Source: Zavarzinia compransoris
GTDB taxonomy: Bacteria; Pseudomonadota; Alphaproteobacteria; Zavarziniales; Zavarziniaceae
DNA length: 64,000 nucleotides
Reading direction: 5' to 3'
Assembly: GCF_003173055.1 (NCBI RefSeq)
Contig: NZ_QGLF01000008.1
Span: forward strand, 123,024-187,023
Shown here: positions 1-8,947 of the stretch, piece by piece
How positions within the stretch are numbered: position 1 is the first letter of the stretch
How the letters are laid out: each line of letters begins with the position of its first letter
Program-made: the position numbers and the translations under genes
Notes under the pieces: model-generated
Databases searched by the model: none
What the model saw: only the letters and a program-made list of their open reading frames with translations
What the model was told of the DNA's origin: nothing

Positions 1-144
1 CGCCGGGCCCTGGGCCGTGCTCTGGCAGACGCCGATGGGAAAGCTCTCCTCGGCCCGCGCAGCGGTCGCGCCAAGGCCGAGGGCCAGGGCAAGGGCAGCC
101 CCGCTCAGGGCCGCGAGCCGGCCCAGGGTCTTCGTCACACGCAT
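1..144 (-). CDS. Exported protein, N-terminus only (probable periplasmic binding protein)
   Basis: Only the first 48 codons lie in the window. The protein opens with a basic n-region (MRVTKTLGR), a long Ala/Leu core and an Ala-Arg-Ala cleavage site near residue 31, so it is exported. The mature start, EESFPIGVCQSTAQGPA, resembles the first beta-strand of amino-acid or branched-chain-type ABC binding proteins, but too little is visible to prove this. GGAGGG lies 6 bases before the chosen ATG; another ATG one codon upstream is too close to that site. Confidence 0.6.
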   Translation of the reverse strand, partial: MRVTKTLGRLAALSGAALALALGLGATAARAEESFPIGVCQSTAQGPA

Positions 145-278
145 CATATCCCCTCCATGCCGCGCGGCGGGCCGCGCGGTCGATATCCACGGCCGAATTT
201 GGACGGATGATGTGTGTTCTTGAAGCCAATTAAATTATCGATGGTGAGAAATGGAAATTTTTACTGACGTGTTCTGTT

Positions 279-1598
279 TTAATTGAACAGCCTGTCCCGC
301 AGCGTCCCGGCCGGATAGGCCCGGCGGAACACGCTGCGTTCCTGTAGATGCGGGATCACCCCGGCCACGAACTCGCGATAAGTCTCGGGCAGGAAGGCGG
401 GCGAGACGACGAAACCGTCGCAGGCGCCGGACAGGAAGATCGCCGCCAGTTCCTCCGCCACCTCTGCGCCGGTGCCGCAGATCTGGGGCACCATCACGCT
501 CTGGCCGTATTCCCGGCCGACATCGGCCAGCGTCATCTGCCGTTCGCGGGCGATGCGCGAAACCATGGCGAGATTGCCCTGGGTGCCGCTGCCGCGCAAT
601 TCGTCGACCGGGGCCTCGATGGGAAAGCCCGCAAGATCGACATTGGCATGGCCGGACAGGGTGGACAGGCCGACGACGGGGGAAACCAGGCTGTTGTGCA
701 GGTCGCGCTTCGCTTCCGCCGCCGCCCGGGTTTCGCCGATGAAGGGCATGATCGCGGGCAGCACCTTGCAACTGTCCGGCGCCCGCCCGGCCTCCACCAG
801 CGACGCGCGGATACTGTCGGTGAAGCGCCGGCGCGACGGCTGGTCGGGCGCCAGGGTGAAGATCACCTCGGCCCATTTGCCGGCGAAGCTGCGCCCCCGG
901 TCGGAGGAGCCGGCCTGGATGATCACCGGGCGGCCCTGGGGGCTGGCCGGGATATTCAGGGGGCCGCGGGACTTGAAGTAACGCCCCTCGTGGTTGACGT
1001 AATGGACCTTGGCCGGATCGGCGAACAGGCCCGTCTCGCGGTCCAGGATCAGGGCGTCCCTTTCCCAGCTGTCCCACAGCTTGAAGGCGAGGTCGAGGAA
1101 TTCGTCGGCGCGGTCGTAACGCTCGTCGTGGCCCATGTGGCTGTCGACGCCGAAATTCGCCGCCTCGCCGTCGTTCATCGAGGTGACGACATTCCACGCC
1201 GCCCGCCCGTCCGACAGGTGATCCAGGGTGCGGAATTCCCGCGCCAGGTTATAGGGCTGGTCATAGGTGGTGGAGCGCGTGGCCCCCAGCCCCAGGTGCC
1301 GGGTCACCGCCGCGATCATGGACAGCACGGGGATCGGGTCCAGGCGCGTCGCATCCTGGTCGCCGTGGCGGAGCCCAGTGTCCTTGTCCGCGCCGAAACG
1401 GTCGCCGATGCCCAGGCGATCGGCGAAGAACAGGAGGTCGAAACAGCCGGCCTCCAGCGTCCTGGCAATATCGAGATAATAATCGGCGCTGAGAAAGGGC
1501 AGGGGCCGGGCCGGGTTGCGCCAAAGGGCATGGCTGTGCACCACCGGGCCGGCGATCAGGAAACCGGCAAGGGACATCTGGCGGGCGCGGTCGGACAT
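279..1598 (-). CDS. NtaA/DmoA-family flavin-dependent (LLM class) monooxygenase
   Basis: A 439-residue luciferase-like monooxygenase. Family features seen: 'AGCFDLLFFADRL' early, 'GLGATRSTTYDQPYNLAREFRTLDHLSDGRAAWNVVTS' split over residues 100-140, and 'PVIIQAGSSDRGRSFAGKWAEVIF' in the second half, the usual NtaA/SnaA/DszA/DmoA layout and length. These enzymes use FMNH2 from a separate reductase to oxidise organosulfur or aminocarboxylate substrates. Its neighbours (a second such enzyme, SfnB-like protein, rhodanese, ABC importer) favour an organosulfur substrate, which is inference. It is transcribed divergently from the next gene, sharing a 177-bp gap. No reductase gene is seen nearby. Confidence 0.88.
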   Translation of the reverse strand: MSDRARQMSLAGFLIAGPVVHSHALWRNPARPLPFLSADYYLDIARTLEAGCFDLLFFADRLGIGDRFGADKDTGLRHGDQDATRLDPIPVLSMIAAVTRHLGLGATRSTTYDQPYNLAREFRTLDHLSDGRAAWNVVTSMNDGEAANFGVDSHMGHDERYDRADEFLDLAFKLWDSWERDALILDRETGLFADPAKVHYVNHEGRYFKSRGPLNIPASPQGRPVIIQAGSSDRGRSFAGKWAEVIFTLAPDQPSRRRFTDSIRASLVEAGRAPDSCKVLPAIMPFIGETRAAAEAKRDLHNSLVSPVVGLSTLSGHANVDLAGFPIEAPVDELRGSGTQGNLAMVSRIARERQMTLADVGREYGQSVMVPQICGTGAEVAEELAAIFLSGACDGFVVSPAFLPETYREFVAGVIPHLQERSVFRRAYPAGTLRDRLFN

Positions 1599-1681
1599 GG
1601 GCTGCCTTCATGTAACATAAACGGTATCCGGCGGGCGCGGGCCGCCGGCCGGCCATTTGCCGCCGCCCGGGGCCGGCCTTG

Positions 1682-1698
1682 CAAGAAAGGAATTCTTG
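1682..1698. promoter_or_regulatory. Inverted repeat in the divergent gap of the two monooxygenase genes
   Basis: CAAGAA and TTCTTG (6-bp perfect arms, 5-bp centre) lie midway between two divergent flavin monooxygenase genes, next to an AT-rich stretch (1715-1770) suited to promoters. It could be an operator for a sulfur regulator; no specific CysB/Cbl site was recognised. Confidence 0.35.
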
Positions 1699-1775
1699 GG
1701 CCGGGCTAAAGCGCGGCTTTCCATTAAGCACAGATGGAATTCGGAAAAAATTTGTTTGTCGGGTCACGATTGTAA

Positions 1776-2984
1776 TTGCCTTGGCCGAAAGCGGTGCCTG
1801 CGCGGATAGTCCGGCTGGAACCGGCAACGCAATGGAACACCGCATTGTCCATCATCACCCCTGCGCGGGAAGATCAGGCGCCCCTGGCGCGGTTGCAGGC
1901 CCAGCCCCTGGTGCTGGGCCTGTTCCTGCCGCTATACGCCGGCGGCTGGACGGTGTCGGACGCCCCGCGCGGCACCGACTGGACATTCGACTACAACGCC
2001 CGCCTCGTCGCCCGGGCGGAGGCGATCGGCTTCGACCTCGCCTTCGGCTTCGCCAATTGGCTGGGCAAGGACGGTTTCGGCGGGCGCACCCGGTTCCGGG
2101 CCAATTCGCTCGATTCGCTCGCGTCCAGTGCGGCGCTGGCGGCGCGGACCTCGCGCATCGTGCTGCTGTCCACCGTGCATGCGCTTTACGGCTGGCATCC
2201 GCTCAATCTGGCGCGGATCGGCGCGACCCTCGACCACATCACCGGCGGGCGCTGGGGCGCCAATCTCGTCACCGGCTTCCTGCAGGGCGAGGCCGATAAA
2301 TTCGGCCAGGCCCCCATCGCCCATGACGAGCGCTACCGCCTGCTCGACGAATTCTCGACCATCGTCGAAAAGCTCTGGACCGAGGATGAGGAACTGGATT
2401 TCCAGGGGGCGCGCTGGTCCTTGAAGGGGGCCTATGTCTCGCCCCGGCCGGCCCATCGCCGCCCGCTGCTGGTGAGTGCGGCTTCGTCGGATGCCGGTTT
2501 TCGCTATGCCGCGCGCCATTCCGACCTCGTCTTCATCACCAGCCCGGCGGGGGCCGCGATCGAGGCTGCGCTCGACGTGCTGCCGGCGGTGAATGCGCGG
2601 CTGAAAGCCTATGCGGCGGAGGAAGGCCGGCGCCTTCAGACCATCATCAACCCCCATATCATCGCCCGCGACAGTACGGCGGAAGTGGAGGCCGTCCACC
2701 GCCGCATCGTCGAGGGCGCCGACGAGGCGGCGCTGACCGCCTTCGTCGAAGGCTTCTCCGGCGGCGATTCCAAGTCCTGGTCCGGCCACCGGCGCGAGCA
2801 GCGGATCATCGGCGGCAATATCCAGATCTTCGGCACGCCGGAACAGGTGGTGGAGCAATGCCTGCGCCTGAAGGCGGCGGGCTGCGACGGCATCCAGGTG
2901 AACTTCTTCGATTACGAACCGGATCTAGAATTTTTCGGTGCCCGCATCCTGCCCCTGCTGCGGCAGGCGGGATTGCGCCACTGA
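1776..2984 (+). CDS. SfnG-like flavin-dependent (LLM class) monooxygenase
   Basis: About 400 residues, a luciferase-like monooxygenase close in layout to dimethylsulfone monooxygenase SfnG: 'GLFLPLYAGGWTVSD' first strand, 'IVLLSTVHALYGWHPLNLAR', 'GRWGANLVTGFLQGEADKFG', 'HDERYRLLDEF', and 'GTPEQVVEQCLRLKAAGCDG' near the C-terminus. Expected to use reduced FMN and oxygen to release sulfite or sulfinate from a small organosulfur compound. The start is unclear: TTG 1776, GTG 1794 region and TTG 1842 are all in frame, none has a strong ribosome site, and family similarity begins only around 1900. The rhodanese gene follows after 12 bases, so one operon with it and the SfnB-like gene is likely. Confidence 0.85.
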   Translation: MPWPKAVPARIVRLEPATQWNTALSIITPAREDQAPLARLQAQPLVLGLFLPLYAGGWTVSDAPRGTDWTFDYNARLVARAEAIGFDLAFGFANWLGKDGFGGRTRFRANSLDSLASSAALAARTSRIVLLSTVHALYGWHPLNLARIGATLDHITGGRWGANLVTGFLQGEADKFGQAPIAHDERYRLLDEFSTIVEKLWTEDEELDFQGARWSLKGAYVSPRPAHRRPLLVSAASSDAGFRYAARHSDLVFITSPAGAAIEAALDVLPAVNARLKAYAAEEGRRLQTIINPHIIARDSTAEVEAVHRRIVEGADEAALTAFVEGFSGGDSKSWSGHRREQRIIGGNIQIFGTPEQVVEQCLRLKAAGCDGIQVNFFDYEPDLEFFGARILPLLRQAGLRH

Positions 2985-2996
2985 GGGAGCAGCGAC

Positions 2997-4637
2997 ATGA
3001 CGACGAAAATCCCCGCGATCACCCCCGCCACGCTGCGCCAATGGCTGCATGACGGCGGTGAACTGGCCATTCTCGACGCGCGGGAAGAGGAGAGTTTCTC
3101 CGCCTCCCACCTGCTGCATGCCGCCAACCTGCCGCTGTCCCGGCTCGAAGTGCTGGCGCCCGCGCTGCTGCCCCGGCCGGCGGTGCGGCTCGTGCTGACC
3201 GATGCGGGCGAGGGCGTGGCGCAGCGTGCCGCCGTTCGGCTGGCGGATTTCGGCTATACCGGCGTCCATGTCCTTGAGGGCGGCAACGGCGCCTGGGCGG
3301 CGGCCGGCCATCCGCTCTATGCCGGCGTTCATGTCCCGAGCAAGGCTTTCGCCGAAGTGGTGGAACATGAATGGGGCACGCCCTGGATCACCGCGCGCGA
3401 GCTGGCGGACCGGCGGGCCCGGGGCGAGAAGATCGCCCTGCTCGATGCCCGCCCCTTCGAGGAACACCATAATCACACCGTGCCCGGTTCCATCTTCGCG
3501 CCCGGCGCCGAATTGCCGTTCCGGATCGCCGATCTGGTGCGCGATCCGGACGAACTCGTGGTCGTCCATTGCGGCGGGCGCACGCGCAGCATCATCGGCG
3601 CCCAGGCCCTGATCAGCGCCGGCCTGCCCAATCCCGTGGTTTCCCTGAAGGATGGCACCATGGCCTGGGCGATGGCGGGGCTCGACCTTGCCATTGGCGC
3701 CGAGGGGCGGCCGCCCGCCACCGTCTCGCCCAAGGCCCGGGCCTTCGCCGAAGTGGCCGGGGCCCGCGTCGCGGCCGAGGCCGGGGTTCGCACCGTCGCC
3801 CGCTCGGAACTCGAGGCGTGGCAGGCGGCGGGCGAGCGCACGCTCTATCTCTTCGATGTCCGTACCCCGGCGGAATATGGCGAGGGCCATATGCCCGGCA
3901 GCCTGTCCGCCCCCGGCGGCCAATTGGTGCAGGAGACGGACAGTTTCGCCGCCGTGCTCGGCGCCCGTATTGTGCTGGTCGACGATGCCGGCCTCGGGCG
4001 GGCGCGGATCACCGCCTTCTGGCTGAAGCAATTGGGCTTTGCGGATGTCTTCGTCCTCGATGGCGGCCTTGGCCAGGGCGCCCTGGAAACCGGGCCGGGG
4101 ACGCCCCGCGTGCTCGGCCTCGCCGGGATCGAGGACGAGGATATCGAACGCGTCTCGCCCCAGCGCCTGCTGGCCCTGCTGGGCGATCGCGGGGTCGAGG
4201 TGATCGACCTGGCGCTGAGCAAGGCCCATAAGGCGGGGCATGTGCCGGGGGCGCGCTTCGGCATCCGGGCCCGGCTGGCGGACCATCTGCCCGAAGGGGC
4301 GGAGGCGCTGGTGCTGACCTCGGAAGACGGCACCTGGGCCCGGCTGGCGGCGGCGGATCTCCGGGCGGCCGGGGTCGCCGGCGTGCCGGGGCGGCCGCGC
4401 CTGCTGCTGCTCGGCGGCGGCAACCGGGCCTGGGCGGCGGCGGGCCAGCCTTTGGAAAAGGGCATTCCCCACCCGCTCGATACGGTGGACGACGTCTGGT
4501 TCACGCCGCGCGAACGGCCGGGCGACACCACCAGCCACATGATCGATTACCTGGATTGGGAGGTGAAGCTGCTGAGCCAGTTGAACCGGGACCCCGACAA
4601 TCGTTTCCGCCTGCTGCGCCAGCCCGTTGCCGTCTGA
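2997..4637 (+). CDS. Four-domain rhodanese-like sulfurtransferase
   Basis: A 546-residue protein made of four rhodanese domains (about 5-105, 128-235, 262-365 and 380-485). Only the second keeps an active-site cysteine, C192 in 'VVVHCGGRTRS'. The equivalent loops of domains 1, 3 and 4 carry no Cys ('LTDAGEG', 'LVDDAGLG', 'LTSEDGT'). It should therefore move one sulfane sulfur per protein, with the other domains structural or for binding partners. Placed between an SfnG-like and an SfnB-like gene with gaps of 12 and 9 bases, so it belongs to a sulfur-scavenging operon. Its exact sulfur donor and acceptor are unknown. Confidence 0.88.
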   Translation: MTTKIPAITPATLRQWLHDGGELAILDAREEESFSASHLLHAANLPLSRLEVLAPALLPRPAVRLVLTDAGEGVAQRAAVRLADFGYTGVHVLEGGNGAWAAAGHPLYAGVHVPSKAFAEVVEHEWGTPWITARELADRRARGEKIALLDARPFEEHHNHTVPGSIFAPGAELPFRIADLVRDPDELVVVHCGGRTRSIIGAQALISAGLPNPVVSLKDGTMAWAMAGLDLAIGAEGRPPATVSPKARAFAEVAGARVAAEAGVRTVARSELEAWQAAGERTLYLFDVRTPAEYGEGHMPGSLSAPGGQLVQETDSFAAVLGARIVLVDDAGLGRARITAFWLKQLGFADVFVLDGGLGQGALETGPGTPRVLGLAGIEDEDIERVSPQRLLALLGDRGVEVIDLALSKAHKAGHVPGARFGIRARLADHLPEGAEALVLTSEDGTWARLAAADLRAAGVAGVPGRPRLLLLGGGNRAWAAAGQPLEKGIPHPLDTVDDVWFTPRERPGDTTSHMIDYLDWEVKLLSQLNRDPDNRFRLLRQPVAV

Positions 4638-4646
4638 GGACCCGTC

Positions 4647-5873
4647 ATGAGCCGCAATGTCACCCTCCTGGCCCAGAACGGCGACGATCCCCGCGACGCC
4701 CTGGGTCTCGCCCGCCTTCTGGCCGATGATTTCGCCCGCGACGCCGCCGACCGCGACCGCGAGCGCCGCCTGCCCTTCAACGAGATGAAGCGCCTGAAGG
4801 CCAGCGGCTTCCATGCCCTGCGCGTGCCCCGGCGCTATGGCGGGCGCGGCGTCGGTTTCGTGGAGATGTCGGAGGCGCTGATCGAGATCGCCCGGGGCGA
4901 TCCCAATATCGCCCAGTCGATCCAGCCGCATCTGTTCTTCCTCGACGTCCTGCTGCTGGACGGGACCGAGGAGCAGCGGAAATTCTGGTACCGCAAGGTG
5001 CTGGAGGGCAACCTGATCACCAATGCCTTCGCCGAGCGCGGCGGCCGCACCATCGGCGAGGTCAATACCCGCCTGGTGCGGGAAGACGGCCGCCTGCTGC
5101 TGCGCGGGCGGAAATACTACTGCACCGGCAGTCTCTTCGCCGAATATCTCTTCGTCTCGGCGGATACCGAGCAGGGCGAGCGCATCCTGGCCGTGGTGCC
5201 GCGCAAGCGCGAAGGCTTCACCATCGAGGACGACTGGGACAGCATGGGCCAGCGCACCACGGCCAGCGGCACCGCGATCCTGAACGATGTCCCGGTCGAG
5301 GAGGCGGAGGTGATCCGCCAGCCCCATTTCGGCCGCCAGCGCTCCTATGTCGGGGCCAGCGCCCAGATCTTCCATGCCGCCATCGACGCCGGCATCGCCC
5401 GGGCCGCCCTGGACGAGGTGATCGACTACGCCCGCAACAATACCCGTCCCATGCCGGAAGCAGGCGTCGAGCGCCAGACCGACGATCCCTATGCCCTGCT
5501 GGCCGCGGGCGAGATGGCGGTGCTGGTCCATCAGGCGGAAGCCATGATCCTGCGCGCCGCCCGCATTCTCGACCGAGCCGCCGAGGCCCAGGTGACCGGC
5601 ACCCTGAGCGGCGAGGCCCTGGAGCTTGCCCTCTCGGAAGCCTCGATCGCGGTGGCCGAGGCGAAGGCCAGCGCCGAGGTCGGCTCGCTCCGGGTCAGTG
5701 AGGGGCTCTATCGCCTGGGCAGCGCCTCGGCCACGCTGCGGCGGCACAATATGGACCGGCATTGGCGCAATGCCCGCACCCATACCACCCATGATCCGGT
5801 CAGTTACAAATACCGGACCATCGGCGATTTCCTGCTGAACGGCCGCCTGCCGCCGATCTCGACCAAGCTATGA
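4647..5873 (+). CDS. sfnB: SfnB/DszC-like sulfur acquisition oxidoreductase
   Basis: A 408-residue protein of the acyl-CoA-dehydrogenase fold, branch of flavin-dependent SfnB/DszC-type oxidoreductases. Seen: N-terminal helical domain with 'GFHALRVPRRYGGRGVGF', middle beta domain 'LRGRKYYCTGSLFAEYLFVSA' split by 'DDWDSMGQRTTASGTAILNDV', and the typical C-terminus 'DRHWRNARTHTTHDPVSYKYR', with the conserved His-rich end of this group. Such proteins act with reduced flavin on organosulfur compounds during sulfate limitation. It ends the plus-strand sulfur operon; the transporter genes start 131 bases later. Symbol given from family similarity only. Confidence 0.8.
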   Translation: MSRNVTLLAQNGDDPRDALGLARLLADDFARDAADRDRERRLPFNEMKRLKASGFHALRVPRRYGGRGVGFVEMSEALIEIARGDPNIAQSIQPHLFFLDVLLLDGTEEQRKFWYRKVLEGNLITNAFAERGGRTIGEVNTRLVREDGRLLLRGRKYYCTGSLFAEYLFVSADTEQGERILAVVPRKREGFTIEDDWDSMGQRTTASGTAILNDVPVEEAEVIRQPHFGRQRSYVGASAQIFHAAIDAGIARAALDEVIDYARNNTRPMPEAGVERQTDDPYALLAAGEMAVLVHQAEAMILRAARILDRAAEAQVTGTLSGEALELALSEASIAVAEAKASAEVGSLRVSEGLYRLGSASATLRRHNMDRHWRNARTHTTHDPVSYKYRTIGDFLLNGRLPPISTKL

Positions 5874-6004
5874 TGACGGGCGGGCGGGAAAGAAAAACTT
5901 GCGCCTGTAAAATACACAAATGACGTGATGGACGTCGATAAATACGGATCAATGTTTCCGTGGGCAGGTTGACCGGATTTCGTGGTGTGTAAAAGGGGCG
6001 GGCA

Positions 6005-6964
6005 ATGGCATTTTCGAAACAGGCGAGGGGCGAACATGCCGCCACGGCCACGGCCGATATCGATGTCCTGCTGGCGGCGGGGGCGGCGGCCGGCCGGCCC
6101 GTGCGCCTGGCGGCGCCGGCGCGGCGCATCGTGAAACCGGGGTGGTTCAGCCTGCTGGTGCCGGCGCTTTTGACCCTGCTGCTGGTCTTCGTGCTGCCGC
6201 TGGCTTTCCTGGCCGTCAACAGCCTGCACCCAGGCGGCAGCATGGGGCGCATCGGCCCGGCCTGGACGCTAGACAATTACCTGCGTTTCCTGGGCGATCC
6301 CTTCTATCTCGGCATCCTGCTGGACACGCTGGTGGTGGGCCTCGCCGTGGTCGCCATCTGCGCTGTGATCGGTTACCCGGTCGCCTATTTCCTGGCGCGC
6401 ACCCGGTCGCGCTGGCGCGGCGCGCTGACCTTTGCCGTGCTTGCGCCCATGCTGATCAGCGTCGTGGTGCGTAACCTCGGCTGGCTGCCGATCCTGGGCG
6501 ATTCCGGCCTCGTCAACTGGCTGCTGCTGTCGCTCGGCCTCGTCGATCAGCCGGTGAAGCTGGTCTACAACCTGACCGGGGTGGTGATCGGGCTGGTGCA
6601 TGCCCTGTCGCCCTTCATGATCATGTCGCTGATCACGGTGATCCGCCGCATCGAACCGGAACTGGAGGAGGCGGCGACCAACCTCGGCGCCGGCCCGTTC
6701 GAGACCTTCTGGCGGGTGGTGCTGCCCCTGTCGCGGCCGGGCCTGCTGGCCGGCGGCCTTCTCGTCTTCACCCTGTCGATCGCGGCCTATATCACCCCGG
6801 CGATGATGGGTGGCAAGCGCGTGCTGGTCATGGCCGTCTTCATCGAGCAGCAGGTGCGCTCCGTCCTCAACTATCCCTTCGGGGCGACGGCGGCGGTGGT
6901 GCTTCTCGCCGTGGTGATCGCCGCCACCCTGCTCGCACTTCGCATCGGGAGGGAGAGGCAATGA
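6005..6964 (+). CDS. ABC importer permease, PotB type
   Basis: A 319-residue inner-membrane permease of a spermidine/putrescine-type importer family. After a cytoplasmic N-tail of about 50 residues come six predicted membrane segments starting 'FSLLVPALLTLLLVFVLPL'. The EAA loop that touches the ATPase is visible as 'LEEAATNLGAGPFETFWRVV'. It overlaps the second permease by 4 bases (ATGA). The upstream 131-bp gap is AT-richer and could hold the operon promoter. The substrate is not shown by the sequence; the location next to sulfur-acquisition genes suggests an organosulfur compound. Confidence 0.88.
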   Translation: MAFSKQARGEHAATATADIDVLLAAGAAAGRPVRLAAPARRIVKPGWFSLLVPALLTLLLVFVLPLAFLAVNSLHPGGSMGRIGPAWTLDNYLRFLGDPFYLGILLDTLVVGLAVVAICAVIGYPVAYFLARTRSRWRGALTFAVLAPMLISVVVRNLGWLPILGDSGLVNWLLLSLGLVDQPVKLVYNLTGVVIGLVHALSPFMIMSLITVIRRIEPELEEAATNLGAGPFETFWRVVLPLSRPGLLAGGLLVFTLSIAAYITPAMMGGKRVLVMAVFIEQQVRSVLNYPFGATAAVVLLAVVIAATLLALRIGRERQ

Positions 6965-7773
6965 ACCGCCTGGTCCGCGTCCTGCTGGCCTTCTTCATCG
7001 CCGGCGTCTTCGTCTTCCTGCTGCTGCCGATCCTCGCGGTCGCGGTCTCGTCCTTCTCGACCTCCGGGGCGCTCACCTTTCCGCCCACCGGCTTCACCAC
7101 CGCCTGGTACGAATCGATCGGCAGCGGTTACATCGATGCCCTGAAGGTCAGCCTCGTGGTCGCGGCCGGGACCACCGCGCTGGCCACCCTGGTCGGCACG
7201 CCGGCGGCGCTCGCCCTGGTGCGCGGGCGTTTTCCCTTACGCGAGGCGCTGTCCGCCTTCTGCCTGTCGCCGCTCATGGTCTCGACCCTGGTGATCGCGG
7301 TCGCCGCCTTCCAATTCACCCTGGTCCTGTGGGATCTGTTCGATCTCTCCCTGGCCGGGACGGTGACCGGCCTCATCCTCGGCCAGTCGGCCTTCACCAT
7401 TCCCTTCGTGGTGCGCGCCGTGATCGCGGCCCAGGCCAATTTCGACGTTTCCCTGGAGGAGGCGGCGCAGAGCCTGGGCGCCGGCCCGGTCGAGACCTTC
7501 TTCAAGGTCACACTGCCGATCCTGCTGCCCGGCATCATTTCCGGGGCGATCTTCGCCTTCGTCATGTCCTTCGACGATATCGCGGTCGGGCTGTTCGTCG
7601 GCGGCGGCGATGCCATGACCCTGCCGGTGAAGATCTATACCGCCGTCGAGTTCAATTTCGATGCCGACATCATGGCCATCAGCACCCTGGTCACCCTTGC
7701 CTCGCTGCTCATCATGCTCGGCCTCGACCGGCTGACGGGCATCGAGAAATTCGCCACGGCCGCCCGCGGCTGA
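6961..7773 (+). CDS. ABC importer permease, PotC type
   Basis: A 270-residue membrane protein with six predicted helices, partner of the preceding permease. First helix 'VLLAFFIAGVFVFLLLPIL'; the EAA loop reads 'LEEAAQSLGAGPVETFFKVT'. The start ATG overlaps the stop of the previous gene (ATGA), a sign of coupled translation. The next gene in the transporter operon is the binding protein, separated by 106 bases that contain a small Cys-codon reading frame. Confidence 0.88.
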   Translation: MNRLVRVLLAFFIAGVFVFLLLPILAVAVSSFSTSGALTFPPTGFTTAWYESIGSGYIDALKVSLVVAAGTTALATLVGTPAALALVRGRFPLREALSAFCLSPLMVSTLVIAVAAFQFTLVLWDLFDLSLAGTVTGLILGQSAFTIPFVVRAVIAAQANFDVSLEEAAQSLGAGPVETFFKVTLPILLPGIISGAIFAFVMSFDDIAVGLFVGGGDAMTLPVKIYTAVEFNFDADIMAISTLVTLASLLIMLGLDRLTGIEKFATAARG

Positions 7774-7799
7774 CCTTTCCAACGACGGAGAACCGTATC

Positions 7800-7874
7800 A
7801 TGTCCCCTGCCTTCGCCTGTTGTCGCCGCGCTGCCGCTCCCCCGTCCGCTCTCGATCCCATTCTTTCCTGGTGA
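7800..7874 (+). CDS. Small reading frame with tandem cysteine codons (candidate leader peptide)
   Basis: ATG at 7800 has GGAG (7787-7790) 9 bases upstream and opens a 24-codon frame beginning MSPAFACCRRAAA and ending at TGA 7872-7874. Two Cys codons (TGT TGT) are followed by two Arg codons. The frame ends 5 bases before the ATG of the binding-protein gene, which itself has no visible Shine-Dalgarno sequence, so translation of the two is probably coupled. Tandem Cys codons in a leader are what a cysteine-sensing attenuation or stalling device would need, and all neighbours are sulfur-acquisition genes. That function is inference; the alternative is an unused frame inside a longer signal-peptide start at 7820. 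Confidence 0.5.
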   Translation: MSPAFACCRRAAAPPSALDPILSW

Positions 7875-7879
7875 CCACC

Positions 7880-8947
7880 ATGTTGAAGACCATCATCGCC
7901 GCTGCAACAGTTTCCCTGACCACGCTGCTGGCCGGTAGCGCCCTGGCGCAGGCGACGTCGGACGTCGTGCTCCGCGTCGGCAATTACGGCGGGCGTTTCA
8001 CCGAAACGCAGAAGAAATATGCCGCCGACCTCTTCACCCAGCATACCGGCGTGAAGGTCCAGTTCATCGACGCCAACCCCCTCGACCATATCGCCAAGCT
8101 GGTCGCGGCCAAGGGCCGGAATGTGCCCTATGACGTCATCTATATCGATGGCGACCTGCAGCCGACCGCGATCGAGGCCGGCATCATCGACAAGGTCGAT
8201 CCGGCGATCGTGACCAACCTCGACCGGCTCTACGACGAGGCCAAGAACCCGGACGGTTACGGCCCGGTGCAGATCTTCTATTCCTTCGGCATTCTCTACA
8301 ATGTCGAGAAGTTCAAGGCGGCGGGCATTCCGGAACCGACCTCCTGGGCCGATCTCTGGGATCCGCGCCTGGCCGGCAAGGTGGCGGTGGGCGAATTGTC
8401 CCATGGCGCCGGCCGCGCCCTGCTGATCCAGGCGGAACGCCTTGCCGGCGGCGATGTTTCCACGCCTGAGAAAGGCATCGAGAAGATCGCCGAACTGAAG
8501 GCCCATTCCTATTTCTCCTCGACCGTGCAGCTGGAAGCACTGTTCCCGACCGGCGACATTTGGGCAGCGCCCATCGCCTCCGGCCGGGGCTGGGGCCTGA
8601 TCGACAAGGGTTTCCCCTTGAAATTCGTGCTGCCGAAGGAAGGCGCCGTCGCTTCCACCACCACGATCGAAGTGGTGAAGGGCACGCCCCATGTGCGCGA
8701 GGCCAATCTCTTCATCAATTACGTGCTCGATCCGGTGGCGCAGGTCGGCCAGGCCTGGGAAATCCCCTATGGCCCGTCCAACAAATCGGTGGCGCCGGTG
8801 ATCGCCGCCTATCCGGAACTGGCGCAGCGGCTGCCGGGCACGGTCGAAGAGATCCGCGCCCTGTTCAAGCCCGACTGGAAAGTGTTCTGGGACAACCACG
8901 AGAAGGCGGTCGAGCTCTGGCAGCGCCTCGTGATCGCCCGGAAGTAA
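7880..8947 (+). CDS. ABC importer periplasmic binding protein, PotD type
   Basis: A 355-residue exported solute-binding protein. The start at 7880 gives a clean signal peptide (MLKTIIAAATVSLTTLLAGSALA) cut around ALA-QA; a longer frame from 7820 would put extra residues before the signal peptide. The mature part shows 'VVLRVGNYGG', 'YDVIYIDGDLQ', 'FYSFGILYNVEKF', 'SWADLWDPRLAGKVAV' and 'LFINYVLDPVAQ', all typical of the spermidine/putrescine-type (family 1) binding proteins. It presents the substrate to the two permeases just upstream. No clear ribosome site precedes the ATG, so it may depend on translation of the small Cys frame ending at 7874. Confidence 0.87.
   Translation: MLKTIIAAATVSLTTLLAGSALAQATSDVVLRVGNYGGRFTETQKKYAADLFTQHTGVKVQFIDANPLDHIAKLVAAKGRNVPYDVIYIDGDLQPTAIEAGIIDKVDPAIVTNLDRLYDEAKNPDGYGPVQIFYSFGILYNVEKFKAAGIPEPTSWADLWDPRLAGKVAVGELSHGAGRALLIQAERLAGGDVSTPEKGIEKIAELKAHSYFSSTVQLEALFPTGDIWAAPIASGRGWGLIDKGFPLKFVLPKEGAVASTTTIEVVKGTPHVREANLFINYVLDPVAQVGQAWEIPYGPSNKSVAPVIAAYPELAQRLPGTVEEIRALFKPDWKVFWDNHEKAVELWQRLVIARK

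Noticed and set aside
2925..5792. 955-codon antisense frame opposite the rhodanese and sfnB genes
   Set aside because: Same reason: low-complexity translation and full overlap with two recognised proteins.
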